The notes under the pieces are model-generated. The model was not told the origin of the DNA. It saw only the letters and a list, made by a program, of their open reading frames with translations, and did not search any database. A program made the translations under genes and the position numbers. Below are positions 1 to 8,317 of a stretch of DNA of 64,000 bases, piece after piece. How positions within the stretch are numbered: the stretch's first letter is position 1; each line of letters starts with the position of its first letter. Location of the stretch: NCBI GenBank assembly GCA_964448285.1, contig CAYUWG010000002.1, positions 58,379 through 122,378 of the forward strand, read 5' to 3'. The DNA is from CAYUWG01 sp964448285. Its GTDB lineage: Bacteria; Bacteroidota; Ignavibacteria; SZUA-365.

Positions 1-117
1 CAACTCCTGAAAGCCAGGAAGAACCTGTCTTTCTACGCTCAGCGGTTTATCGAGTATCACATAGCGCTCACGCAAAGAGCGAAGCAACTGCACGAAGAGT
101 TGGACAGTCGCAAATAG
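1..117 (+). CDS. C-terminal end of an unidentified protein
   Basis: The window opens inside an open frame that reads 38 codons (QLLKARKNLSFYAQ...) and stops with TAG at 115-117. The tail is strongly charged and looks helical (RAKQLHEELDSRK). This is too little to name a family; a coiled-coil or helical C-terminus is all that can be seen. The gene starts outside the window. Confidence 0.45.
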   Translation, partial: QLLKARKNLSFYAQRFIEYHIALTQRAKQLHEELDSRK

Positions 118-308
118 GGGCTTAGGGCAAGCTCCTATTTCTCGTGCTGTCTGTCTCCCGAAGACGAATCCCGTTCGATCGGTGAGTCGATCCGCAGTGT
201 TCGAACGCCATTGACATTGCTTGCCGGCGTTCTTTCTCGCTCGCTACAACTTCAATTTCTCTCCTCTTTCTTATTGTCGTCCGGAGTGTGGCACCAAGGA
301 ATGGTTGC

Positions 309-377
309 CCTACCTGAGTGGGTAATTCGCAGACTCCCTATAAATGGGGATTGTTGTGCTTTTCAACAGCAGGTAGG
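309..377 (+). promoter_or_regulatory. Structured 5' leader of the TonB-receptor gene
   Basis: The 301-base gap 118-418 has no convincing gene. Just before the receptor lies an 8-bp perfect inverted repeat, CCTACCTG (309-316) with CAGGTAGG (370-377). It encloses about 53 nt that hold a smaller GTTG...CAAC hairpin near 352-366. The stem ends 41 nt before the ATG, where a cis-acting RNA element controlling a transporter gene would sit. I could not match it to a known riboswitch core: no cobalamin box and no complete TPP core is present. Its regulatory role is inferred from position and pairing only. Confidence 0.3.
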
Positions 378-418
378 TTTGTATCGAGGTTTTATTTAGA
401 ACGAATCCAAATAATGAC

Positions 419-2794
419 ATGAAACACACTCTTTACACCCTTCTGTTTTTCAGCCTGAGCTTACAGGCATTTTCTCAGGATAAGTCTTCTTCCATCGCGG
501 GCATCGTGCGGTCGGAGAGCAACGGTCTCGCGCTTGCCGGAGCCAACGTGTTGGTCCTCGGGACGAACGTTGGCGCTGCGACGAACGGCGACGGGCAATT
601 CCTTATCACCGGTCTTTCCTCGGGAAGCTACGAGCTTCGCATCACGAGCCTCGGCTATCGTCCGGAGTTTCGAACGGTCACCGTGCGGGAGGGCGATCCG
701 GCGAAGATAGAAGTCATTCTCTCGTCCGCGCCGATTCAATTTCCCGACGTGGAGATCATCGGTTCCGCACCGAGTGCTTTGCAGCGCATTCCGGGTTCCG
801 GTACGATTATCCCGAGTGCGGTGCTTGCACAGTCGCATCCCATCAGCACGAACGAAGTTCTCCGCAAAGTGCCGGGCATCTTCATCCGTGAGGAGGACGG
901 CTTCGGCATCCGACCGAACATCGGCATTCGCGGTCTCTTCCCCACGCGCAGCACGAAGGTGCTTCTCCTCGAAGACGGTGTTCCGTTCTCCATAGCTCCG
1001 TATGGCGATCCCGCGTCGTACTACCATCCGCCGGTACATCGCTTCAATCGCATCGAAGTCCTCAAAGGCAGCGGCCAGATTCTCTTCGGCCCGCAGACCA
1101 TCGGCGGCGTCATCAACTACATCACGCCTCAACCGCCTTCGTCACCGACTGGCTCGATCAAAGTGATGTCAGGGAACAGAGATTTTCTTTACGGGCAACT
1201 CAACTATGGCGGCCGATGGAACGGCATCGGCGTGCTCGCGGACTACAGCAGAAAGCAGGGATTGCTCGCACGGGAAAATTCATCGACCACGGTGCAGGAT
1301 ATCAATGCAAAGGTGTCGTATCAACCGAGCGTAGCTTCGTCACTGAGTCTGAAGTTGAATCTCTACGATGAAGCATCCAACGTCACCTATGCAGGTCTCA
1401 CGACCATCGAGTACGAAGAGAATCCCTTCCAGAATCAGTTCAAAGACGACTGGCTCTACTTCCAGCGTTTCGGTTCGCACCTCGTTTATGATCACGCATT
1501 GAACGACGGCCTCTTCCTTCTGACGACGAACGTCTATGGGTATTACATCACACGCGACTGGTGGCGCCAGGGAAACAACGGCGGGACGAACTCCACGAAT
1601 CCCGGCAATGCACCCGGCGTGCGAACGGTGCTCAACCCGACGCGCAACGACGGACGGAATCGCGAATACACCGTGTTCGGCATCGATCCGCGCATTCGCA
1701 TGAACCATTCGTCCTTCGGGCTTCGACAGGAAACGGACTTCGGTATGCGCGCCCACTTCGAAGAGCAGAAACGTCTGCAGATCGAAGGCAACGGGCCGAC
1801 GGCTCGCGAGGGAATTCTTCGCGAGGACAATCTTCGAAAGACAAAGGCCTTCTCCGTGTTCGTACAGGACCGAGTGTTCTTCACCGATAACCTGATTCTC
1901 TCCGGAGGCGTGCGTTTGGAAAACGTGAACTACACCAGAACGAACAATCTCAACGGTGCGACCGGCGACGCGAAACTCACCGAGCTTATTCCCGGAATCG
2001 GCATCTCGTACAATCCGACGCAGAGCATGACGCTCTTCGCGGGAGTGCATCGCGGCTTCGCACCGCCGCGCGTCGAAGACGTGATCTCGAATTCGGACGG
2101 CTCGAGCATCGATCTCGACGCGGAAAAAAGCTGGAGCTATGAAGTCGGCGTGCGGTCTTCGTGGTTCGACAGGCTGTTCGTCGATCTTACGGTGTTCCAA
2201 ATGGACTTCGAGAATCAGATCATCCCGGCGTCGCTCGCGGGCGGAAGCGGCACGACGCTCACGAACGCCGGACAAACGATGCATCGCGGCGTGGAATTGA
2301 AATCGGTGTATGAGATTCCGTTCGGCAGTACGACCGCGACGATGTCCGACGAACTCAACGACGGCGTGACACTCGACCTTGCCTTCACCTACCTTCCGGA
2401 AGCGAAGTACGAAGGCGCGCGCGCAAGCGTCATCAATCCCGCTGTGAGCGTCACGGGGAATCGCTTGCCGTATTCGCCGGAGAACACGTTGACATTCGGC
2501 GTGAAGTATGCGAACCCGATTGGATTGGACCTGCGCGTCGAAGTCGTTCGCATCGCCGATCAATTCGCGGACGACCTCAACACCATCGAACCGACGCCAA
2601 ACGGTCGCCAGGGATTGCTGCCCGCTTCGACGGTATGGAATCTCACTGCGAACTATCTGATCAAGCCTTTCGGACTCACGGTTTTCTCGTCACTCAAGAA
2701 CGCGACGAACGAAGTGTTCATCGTCGATCGCTCGCGCGGAATCCTGCCTTCCATGCCGAGGTTGATTCAGTTCGGTGCCCGCTGGGATTTTTGA
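419..2794 (+). CDS. TonB-dependent outer-membrane receptor, FecA-like
   Basis: A 791-residue outer-membrane active transporter that would import a ferric chelate or similar ligand, energised through TonB. In order: a signal peptide ending near FSQ (about residue 20), a carboxypeptidase-regulatory-like beta-sandwich (about 25-105), a plug domain with NEVLRKVPGIFIREEDGFG and a GIRG motif followed by LLEDGVPFSIAPYGDP (about 120-240), then a 22-strand barrel ending in an aromatic residue (ARWDF). The plug motifs resemble FecA-type citrate/siderophore receptors, but the ligand cannot be read from sequence. No TonB/ExbBD or periplasmic transporter genes are adjacent. The ATG at 419 follows a structured leader. 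The extra N-terminal domain is typical of Bacteroidota receptors. Confidence 0.9.
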   Translation: MKHTLYTLLFFSLSLQAFSQDKSSSIAGIVRSESNGLALAGANVLVLGTNVGAATNGDGQFLITGLSSGSYELRITSLGYRPEFRTVTVREGDPAKIEVILSSAPIQFPDVEIIGSAPSALQRIPGSGTIIPSAVLAQSHPISTNEVLRKVPGIFIREEDGFGIRPNIGIRGLFPTRSTKVLLLEDGVPFSIAPYGDPASYYHPPVHRFNRIEVLKGSGQILFGPQTIGGVINYITPQPPSSPTGSIKVMSGNRDFLYGQLNYGGRWNGIGVLADYSRKQGLLARENSSTTVQDINAKVSYQPSVASSLSLKLNLYDEASNVTYAGLTTIEYEENPFQNQFKDDWLYFQRFGSHLVYDHALNDGLFLLTTNVYGYYITRDWWRQGNNGGTNSTNPGNAPGVRTVLNPTRNDGRNREYTVFGIDPRIRMNHSSFGLRQETDFGMRAHFEEQKRLQIEGNGPTAREGILREDNLRKTKAFSVFVQDRVFFTDNLILSGGVRLENVNYTRTNNLNGATGDAKLTELIPGIGISYNPTQSMTLFAGVHRGFAPPRVEDVISNSDGSSIDLDAEKSWSYEVGVRSSWFDRLFVDLTVFQMDFENQIIPASLAGGSGTTLTNAGQTMHRGVELKSVYEIPFGSTTATMSDELNDGVTLDLAFTYLPEAKYEGARASVINPAVSVTGNRLPYSPENTLTFGVKYANPIGLDLRVEVVRIADQFADDLNTIEPTPNGRQGLLPASTVWNLTANYLIKPFGLTVFSSLKNATNEVFIVDRSRGILPSMPRLIQFGARWDF

Positions 2795-2847
2795 GTTCCG
2801 CATTCCTGAGAAGAGAACCTCCGATAACCAGTCATTGCGAAGGCGAG

Positions 2848-4905
2848 TTACTCGATTATCACAACCTCTTCGATCGCATCGCCGATTTCAACGCGGTCAA
2901 CGACGTCCATGCCTTCCGTCACTTGACCGAAGAGCGTGTAACGACCATCCAAATGCGGATGCGTGGAATGCATGATGAAGAACTGCGAACCCTCAGTGTC
3001 CTTTCCCGCAGAGGCGATACCGACTGCGCCGCGAACGAACATCTTCGGAGCGAATTCGGAGCGAAGTGTAAACGGCGGGCCGCCCGAACCGTCACCAAGC
3101 GGGTCGCCGCCCTGAATGACGAAGTTCGGAACGACGCGGTGAAACGTCAGACCGTTGTAGAAACCCGTCTTCGCAAGGTTGATGAACGCCTGCACCGTAT
3201 AGGGTGCGTCGTCGGGGAACAGCGTGATGCGGATGCGTCCGCGATTCGTTCGAATGACCGCTTCGGGATTCGTCGCACGCCCGAAAGATTTCAATGGCGT
3301 CGTCGTTCGTTTCGGCGCCATCGGCGGGACAAATGCGATTCCGCGCAGCGTGAGTTGCTCGGCAACGGCCTTCCGCACGGCTTCATTCTCATCATCGAGC
3401 AAACGCTTGAGGCGCTCGACTGTGCGCTGATCTCCGATACTCCCAACCCCCTGAACGAGCACGATCACCGTCTCGACATTGTCGCGCGATGAGAAACGAT
3501 CCAGCGCTTCGTCGAGTGCGCGACCGAATTCCTCGGACCGAAAGAGCGAATCCTTCGCAGTCTCCACGATGATCTGCACTGCGGACGGATTCTGTGAAGC
3601 CGGGTGGCTGTGAACGCGAAGCGCATTCAGCAATCCGTTTTCGAACTCCCTGTCAGCGGGAGAACCCGACGCGACGCCTTCGTGCTTGCGCGCGATTCGC
3701 CGGAAGGCGCTCCACGCTTCGACGGCCGCAGTTGCAATCGGTCTCGATGTATGAGTCATGTTCCGTTCGATCCACGAAACGAGTTGCGCGTTCGTCTTCT
3801 TCAGGTTCGTGGCTGAAAGACCGGACGCTTGCAGCATCGCCGGAAGCGGATTCTTCATCGCGAGGGAACCGAGAAGTTTGTCTTGTGCGAGATCGGGATA
3901 GAGCTGCGCGTACGCCCGCCATGCTTCCTCACGGATGTCATGCGAGGCGCTCGTATCGATGAGACCGATGAGCGTCGTCGCAACGCGAGGATGCGGGCTT
4001 CCAAGATTCGGCAGGGTTTGCAGGAGTGTTTTCAGGACGTGATAGTTCGTTTCCTTCAGCAGCGGAAGCACGACCTGCATGAACGCATGACCGCGCGATG
4101 TGAAGCGCGACAACGTTCTCACTGCATTCACACGCACGAACGGTTCGGGATCGGCGAGCGCTTGCCGAACCGCGGCAAATGCAGCGTCCGTCCGGATGCG
4201 ACCAAGCGCCGAGACCGCATGCATCCGTTCATGGATGTTGGGCGATGTGACCGCCTGGAGTAGCAGCGGCGTCGCCGGAGCGATCGACGCGCTGTCGCCG
4301 ATTCGCATCAATGCATAGATCGCAGGGTTGAAGTTCTCTCGTATCGATTCCCGATACATGCCATCCTGTGCGATAGCCGTTACGCGCGTTGCGCTTTCGG
4401 TGGAATGAATACCGCGCACGGCGAAGCGAGCGATCGCAAGCGCCTGTGCATACTGCAGGAAGGGATCGGTGTATGTTCTTTTCGCAATCGAGTCCAGCAT
4501 GCGCGCACTTCCGAAACGGCCAAGCGCATCGAGGAACTGTGCGAGAACGCTCCCGTCCATTTCCGAATGAAGCCGCGCGAAGACACGCTCCTCGTACTCA
4601 CTCGCGCGGTTTGAAACGCGAAGCGTCTGTCCCATCGCAAAGGCAGCGGCTAAGCGGACGCGCTTCCCCGGCGAAGAGAGAGCGGAGAGAAGAACGGGCA
4701 GCGTCGTGTCCGCTTGCACGCTGCCGAGCGCGGTGAGTACGGCAACGTCGGCATTCACGGATTTTCCAAAAAGCGAGAGCAGGCGGACGGCGTCACGCGC
4801 ATCGGCGGCTTCGCGTGCGATGCGAACCTCCGGGTTGCGAATGCTTTGTGCGTACGAGACCGTTGCGACGAGGAGAAGCGAGAGGAAGCGAATGAAGACC
4901 TTCAT
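2848..4905 (-). CDS. Secreted HEAT-repeat protein fused to a cyclophilin-type peptidyl-prolyl isomerase
   Basis: A 685-residue exported protein. The start is set at 4905, where Met begins a clear signal peptide (MKVFIRFLSLLLVATVSYAQ); the frame runs on upstream to 4992 without signal character. After the signal come HEAT/armadillo-like helical repeats (about 30-540) with recurring VRLAAAFAMGQ, VRVNAVRTLSRF and VRKAVAEQL units. The C-terminal 150 residues are a cyclophilin domain with FHRVVPNFVIQGGDP, GSQFFIMHS and YTLFGQV, so peptidyl-prolyl cis-trans isomerase activity is expected. The repeats probably present the isomerase to client proteins in the periplasm. The gene converges on the TonB receptor gene and diverges from msrA. 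Confidence 0.88.
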   Translation of the reverse strand: MKVFIRFLSLLLVATVSYAQSIRNPEVRIAREAADARDAVRLLSLFGKSVNADVAVLTALGSVQADTTLPVLLSALSSPGKRVRLAAAFAMGQTLRVSNRASEYEERVFARLHSEMDGSVLAQFLDALGRFGSARMLDSIAKRTYTDPFLQYAQALAIARFAVRGIHSTESATRVTAIAQDGMYRESIRENFNPAIYALMRIGDSASIAPATPLLLQAVTSPNIHERMHAVSALGRIRTDAAFAAVRQALADPEPFVRVNAVRTLSRFTSRGHAFMQVVLPLLKETNYHVLKTLLQTLPNLGSPHPRVATTLIGLIDTSASHDIREEAWRAYAQLYPDLAQDKLLGSLAMKNPLPAMLQASGLSATNLKKTNAQLVSWIERNMTHTSRPIATAAVEAWSAFRRIARKHEGVASGSPADREFENGLLNALRVHSHPASQNPSAVQIIVETAKDSLFRSEEFGRALDEALDRFSSRDNVETVIVLVQGVGSIGDQRTVERLKRLLDDENEAVRKAVAEQLTLRGIAFVPPMAPKRTTTPLKSFGRATNPEAVIRTNRGRIRITLFPDDAPYTVQAFINLAKTGFYNGLTFHRVVPNFVIQGGDPLGDGSGGPPFTLRSEFAPKMFVRGAVGIASAGKDTEGSQFFIMHSTHPHLDGRYTLFGQVTEGMDVVDRVEIGDAIEEVVIIE

Positions 4906-5039
4906 AGCGTGCGGCCAAAGTAGCGCTTTCGCGAAAGGGGAGCAATGCGGTCGAACATCCGAGCCGGTGGAAAAATTCAGTTCCGTTTGCATGACACAAG
5001 AAAATGATGCAGAATAACCGCCGATGAAAGGACACCGTC

Positions 5040-5714
5040 ATGCGACATTCTTCAACTCTCACGCGCGCATTCCTGCTCACTGCTCACTTCGCTCTTTGCT
5101 CGTGTGAGCAGGAAGCACAAATCAAACAGCCCAAGGAAAACACGAACGCGAAAATGAAATCCGAAACACCATCACAACTCGACACGGCCACCTTCGCAGC
5201 GGGATGCTTCTGGTGCGTGGAAGCAATCTTCGAACGTCTCGAAGGCGTCCACGCAGTCAATTCCGGTTATGCCGGTGGGCACGTTGCGAACCCAACGTAC
5301 AAGGAAGTCTGCACGGGCGCGACCGGCCACGCCGAAGTCGCGCAGATTCATTTCGACCCGTCAGTGATTTCATACGCCGACTTACTCGAAGCGTTTTTCT
5401 CCAGCCACGATCCCACGACGCTCAACCGGCAGGGCAACGACGTCGGCACGCAATACCGCTCGGCGATTTTCACCCACGACGATGAGCAGAAGAAGCTTGC
5501 CGAGAAGTACAGAGCCGAGCTTGATGCATCGAAAACCTTCTCCGACCCGATCGTCACGGAGATCACAACACTCGATGCGTTCTACCCCGCAGAGGACTAC
5601 CACCAGAACTACTTCAACGAAAACGCAGACCAGCCCTATTGCCAGTTCGTCATCCGGCCGAAGCTGGACAAGTTCACCAAGCAGTTCAAAGACAAGTTGA
5701 AAAAGGATCTCTGA
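5040..5714 (+). CDS. msrA: Peptide-methionine (S)-S-oxide reductase, exported form
   Basis: Reduces methionine-S-sulfoxide in oxidised proteins. The 224-residue product carries the catalytic GCFWC motif (Cys56 nucleophile), the GYAGGHVANPTY segment, GHAEV, and the C-terminal YHQNYF signature. The first 22 residues are hydrophobic and end in CSC, which reads as a signal peptide, probably of a lipoprotein, so it likely acts in the periplasm. A further Met at residue 39 could give a cytosolic form starting just before the domain. It is divergent from the HEAT-cyclophilin gene, itself an envelope protein-maintenance factor. No MsrB domain is fused. Confidence 0.93.
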   Translation: MRHSSTLTRAFLLTAHFALCSCEQEAQIKQPKENTNAKMKSETPSQLDTATFAAGCFWCVEAIFERLEGVHAVNSGYAGGHVANPTYKEVCTGATGHAEVAQIHFDPSVISYADLLEAFFSSHDPTTLNRQGNDVGTQYRSAIFTHDDEQKKLAEKYRAELDASKTFSDPIVTEITTLDAFYPAEDYHQNYFNENADQPYCQFVIRPKLDKFTKQFKDKLKKDL

Positions 5715-5875
5715 GCGAGGCTCGGCGATTCATCGAAACCGCAGCGCCGTCCATGAGCGGCTCATCGGTGCTGTCAGTCATTCCCGTTCGCGTCCATCGC
5801 GAGAATCGGAAAAAGCCGTAGTTTGCGCGTACGAATATCGAAGGTCGGCAAACGGATTGAATCAAAACGAATCGA

Positions 5876-6460
5876 GTGAGCATCTCCAATGAAATAGCGT
5901 CCCTGGTCCGGCAGTTCGAGGAACGGATTCGACAGGTTGAAGCGATCGCAGCTCCGCTGACCGAAGAGCAGTTTCGCTGGAGACCGGAGCCGGAGCGATG
6001 GAGTATTTGCGAGAACATCATGCACCTTGCGCTTTCGCCCGGCGATTATTATCCGATCATCGCGCGGGCCGCGGAGAATGCGCGGATCGGAGGGTACGGC
6101 TTGAAGGGCGCTTTCACGAAGGGGACGATCCGGGCGCAGCTTTTTATCAAGATGCTTGCGCCGCCGATTCGCATTCGTTCGAAAACGTATAAGTCCTTAG
6201 TACCGGGTGTGCCGCGCGGGAAGGCAGAAGTGCTCGATGACTTTCGGGGAAGCCAGACGCGCCTGATCGAGTTGCTCCGTGAATTCGACGGCGTCGATCT
6301 CGGCAAGGCGATGATGAGTTCTCCGTATGTGAACTTTCTGAAGATGACGGTCGCGCAGGCCTTCGAGGTGATGCTCGTCCACAACGACAGGCACATCTGG
6401 CACATGCAGCAGATCTTGGAGCATCATGATTTTCCACACGCAGAAAGTACCGTATCATGA
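5876..6460 (+). CDS. DinB-family protein
   Basis: A 194-residue protein of the DinB/YfiT four-helix-bundle superfamily, usually metal-binding and either enzymatic (thiol-dependent transferase) or of unknown function. Supporting features are the N-terminal helix with LTEEQFRWRPEPERWSICE, a first histidine in ENIMHLAL, and the C-terminal HNDRHIWHMQQILEH, which supplies the other metal-ligand histidines. The start is GTG at 5876. The stop overlaps the next ATG by 4 bp (ATGA), so the two are probably co-translated. The specific substrate is not recognisable. Confidence 0.8.
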   Translation: MSISNEIASLVRQFEERIRQVEAIAAPLTEEQFRWRPEPERWSICENIMHLALSPGDYYPIIARAAENARIGGYGLKGAFTKGTIRAQLFIKMLAPPIRIRSKTYKSLVPGVPRGKAEVLDDFRGSQTRLIELLREFDGVDLGKAMMSSPYVNFLKMTVAQAFEVMLVHNDRHIWHMQQILEHHDFPHAESTVS

Positions 6461-7944
6461 ACCGTTCATCCTCTATCTTCATCTTCGCACTCGCATCGAC
6501 CGTTGCAATGGCGCAAACCGGGTGGTTCCCGCAAGTCAGCAACACGACGGAAGATCTCATCGGCGTCTTCTTCGCAAATCACAACACGGGAATCGCCGTC
6601 GGCAACAACGGCGTAGTGCGATACACGTCGAACGCGGGCACGACGTGGCTGAACGGAAACAGCGGCACATCGCAGCGTCTTCGAAAAGTGTTCTTCACGA
6701 CGGCAACGACCGCACATGCAGTCGGCGACAACGGAACGATCATCGTCACGACGAACGGCGGCGCATCGTGGACAGTGCGAACGAGCGGCACAACGGAGGA
6801 CCTCTATGACGTCGTCTTCGGGACGACCTCGATCGGAGGGGTTGTCGGTGAGACAGGCACGATTCGCAGAACGACGGACGGCGGCGTTTCGTGGACTCCC
6901 GTCTCGTCCGGGACCACCCAGCGGCTGAAGGCGATTTTCGGCACAGACCTTTTCACCGCGACGGTTGTGGGAAACAACGGAACGATACTCCGCACGACGA
7001 ATGCAGGAACGTCGTGGACACAGCAAACGAGCGGCACCGTTGCAGATTTGAACGGTGTGCTCTTCTCCGATCCTTACACGGGCACGATCGTCGGCGACGG
7101 CGGAACGATCCTTCGCACGACGAACGCCGGAGTAACGTGGACGCCGCAGTCGAGCGGTACGACGAACAATCTCAACCGCATTTTCTTCGCGACCTTTACG
7201 ACGTTTTTCATCGCGGGAAACGCCGGCACGATCATTCATACGTCGGACGCCGGCGCGAACTGGTCAGCGCAAACGAGCAACACGGCACAGGACCTCAACG
7301 CGGTCTTCTTTACGAATCCGGACACGGGTACCGTCGTCGGCGACAACGGCGTGATCCTCCGCACGAAGCATGGAGGCGTGCCGGTCGAGTTGCTGTCGTT
7401 CAGCGCACGCCGCGGTCAAGACGGCACCGTTCTCCTGAGATGGACGACGGCTTCGGAGACGAACAACTTCGGATTCGAAGTGCAACGCAGGACGGAAGAG
7501 TCGGACTGGACGACGCGAGCATTCGTTCATGGAAACGGGTCAACGACCGAAGCGCACAACTATGCATGGCGTGACCCAAACGCGCCGATGGAAACTGCGT
7601 ACTACCGATTGAAGCAAATCGATCTCGATGGAAGTGCGGAGTATTTCGCAGCGGTCGTCGTCAACGATCGGCCGTCACCTTCGCTCAGCGCTCTCGAAGA
7701 GGTCTATCCGAATCCGTCTCAGACTGCGTCGGTGATTCGATTCTCGCTGGCCCGGCAGCAGTATGTGCGCCTGAGTATCGTCAATCTCCTCGGCGCTGAA
7801 GTCAGAAGACTTGCCGAGGGCGAACTCACTGCCGGAACGCATGAACGAACCGTCTCTGCCGACGACTTGCACGCCGGGCAATACATGCTTTTATTCATCA
7901 CCGATGACGGCATTCAATCGAAGCGAATGCTGGTCATGAAATGA
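6457..7944 (+). CDS. Secreted Ycf48-like beta-propeller protein with T9SS sorting domain
   Basis: A 495-residue exported protein with a signal peptide ending AMAQ (about 20). It has seven consecutive ~39-residue modules of the Ycf48/BNR type (VGDNGTIIVTTNGGASW and six relatives, about 35-310), enough for one seven-bladed propeller. A fibronectin-like linker with VELLSFSARR follows. The end is a type IX secretion sorting domain (VYPNPSQTASVIRF ... GQYMLLF ... SKRMLVMK). It is probably displayed on the cell surface or released; the ligand is unknown. It starts inside the DinB stop codon (ATGA overlap). The repeats are close in sequence, suggesting recent internal duplication. Confidence 0.87.
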   Translation: MNRSSSIFIFALASTVAMAQTGWFPQVSNTTEDLIGVFFANHNTGIAVGNNGVVRYTSNAGTTWLNGNSGTSQRLRKVFFTTATTAHAVGDNGTIIVTTNGGASWTVRTSGTTEDLYDVVFGTTSIGGVVGETGTIRRTTDGGVSWTPVSSGTTQRLKAIFGTDLFTATVVGNNGTILRTTNAGTSWTQQTSGTVADLNGVLFSDPYTGTIVGDGGTILRTTNAGVTWTPQSSGTTNNLNRIFFATFTTFFIAGNAGTIIHTSDAGANWSAQTSNTAQDLNAVFFTNPDTGTVVGDNGVILRTKHGGVPVELLSFSARRGQDGTVLLRWTTASETNNFGFEVQRRTEESDWTTRAFVHGNGSTTEAHNYAWRDPNAPMETAYYRLKQIDLDGSAEYFAAVVVNDRPSPSLSALEEVYPNPSQTASVIRFSLARQQYVRLSIVNLLGAEVRRLAEGELTAGTHERTVSADDLHAGQYMLLFITDDGIQSKRMLVMK

Positions 7945-7984
7945 CACGAACCACTTTCAATCAATCCCAACAAAGGAGAAGAAC

Positions 7985-8305
7985 ATGATCGTCACGACAA
8001 CCCATAACGTCGAAGGGAAAAGCATCACGGAATACAAAGGCATCGTCACGGGCGAAGCGATTCTCGGCGCGAACATCTTCAAGGACATCTTCGCGGGAAT
8101 TCGCGATATCGTCGGCGGGCGTTCAGCGACGTATGAAAAAGAACTCCGCTCCGCGAAGGATATCGCCCTCGCTGAGATGACCGAGCGCGCCGTAGCGCTG
8201 GGTGCGAACGCCATCGTTGGCGTCGATCTCGATTACGAAAACCTCGGCGCAAGCGGCGGCATGTTGATGGTGACCGCAAGCGGCACAGCAGTAACGGTGA
8301 GGTAA
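7985..8305 (+). CDS. YbjQ/UPF0145 family putative heavy-metal-binding protein
   Basis: A 106-residue protein matching the YbjQ family end to end: VEGKSITEYKGIVTGEAILG, an IVGGRSATYEKEL core and the terminal GANAIVGVDLDYENLG. The family forms pentamers and is called heavy-metal-binding by annotation, but no activity is established. A strong AAAGGAG lies 7 bases before the ATG. It sits 12 bp before ftcD, so a shared transcript is likely. No cysteines are present, which argues against a thiol-based metal site. Confidence 0.88.
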   Translation: MIVTTTHNVEGKSITEYKGIVTGEAILGANIFKDIFAGIRDIVGGRSATYEKELRSAKDIALAEMTERAVALGANAIVGVDLDYENLGASGGMLMVTASGTAVTVR

Positions 8306-8317
8306 CGTTCTCCCATC

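Noticed and set aside
311..340. Possible TPP-riboswitch 3' half (ACCTGAGTGGGTAATTCGCA)
   Set aside because: It resembles the conserved ACCTGA...GGNTAAT segment, but the CTGAGA half and the matching stems are missing, and the downstream gene is not thiamine-related.
211..399. 62-residue frame upstream of the TonB receptor
   Set aside because: No ribosome-binding site, no family, and it overlaps the predicted leader stem.
1340..2563. 407-residue open frame antisense to the TonB receptor
   Set aside because: No domain, no signal and a composition typical of the complementary strand of a GC-rich gene.
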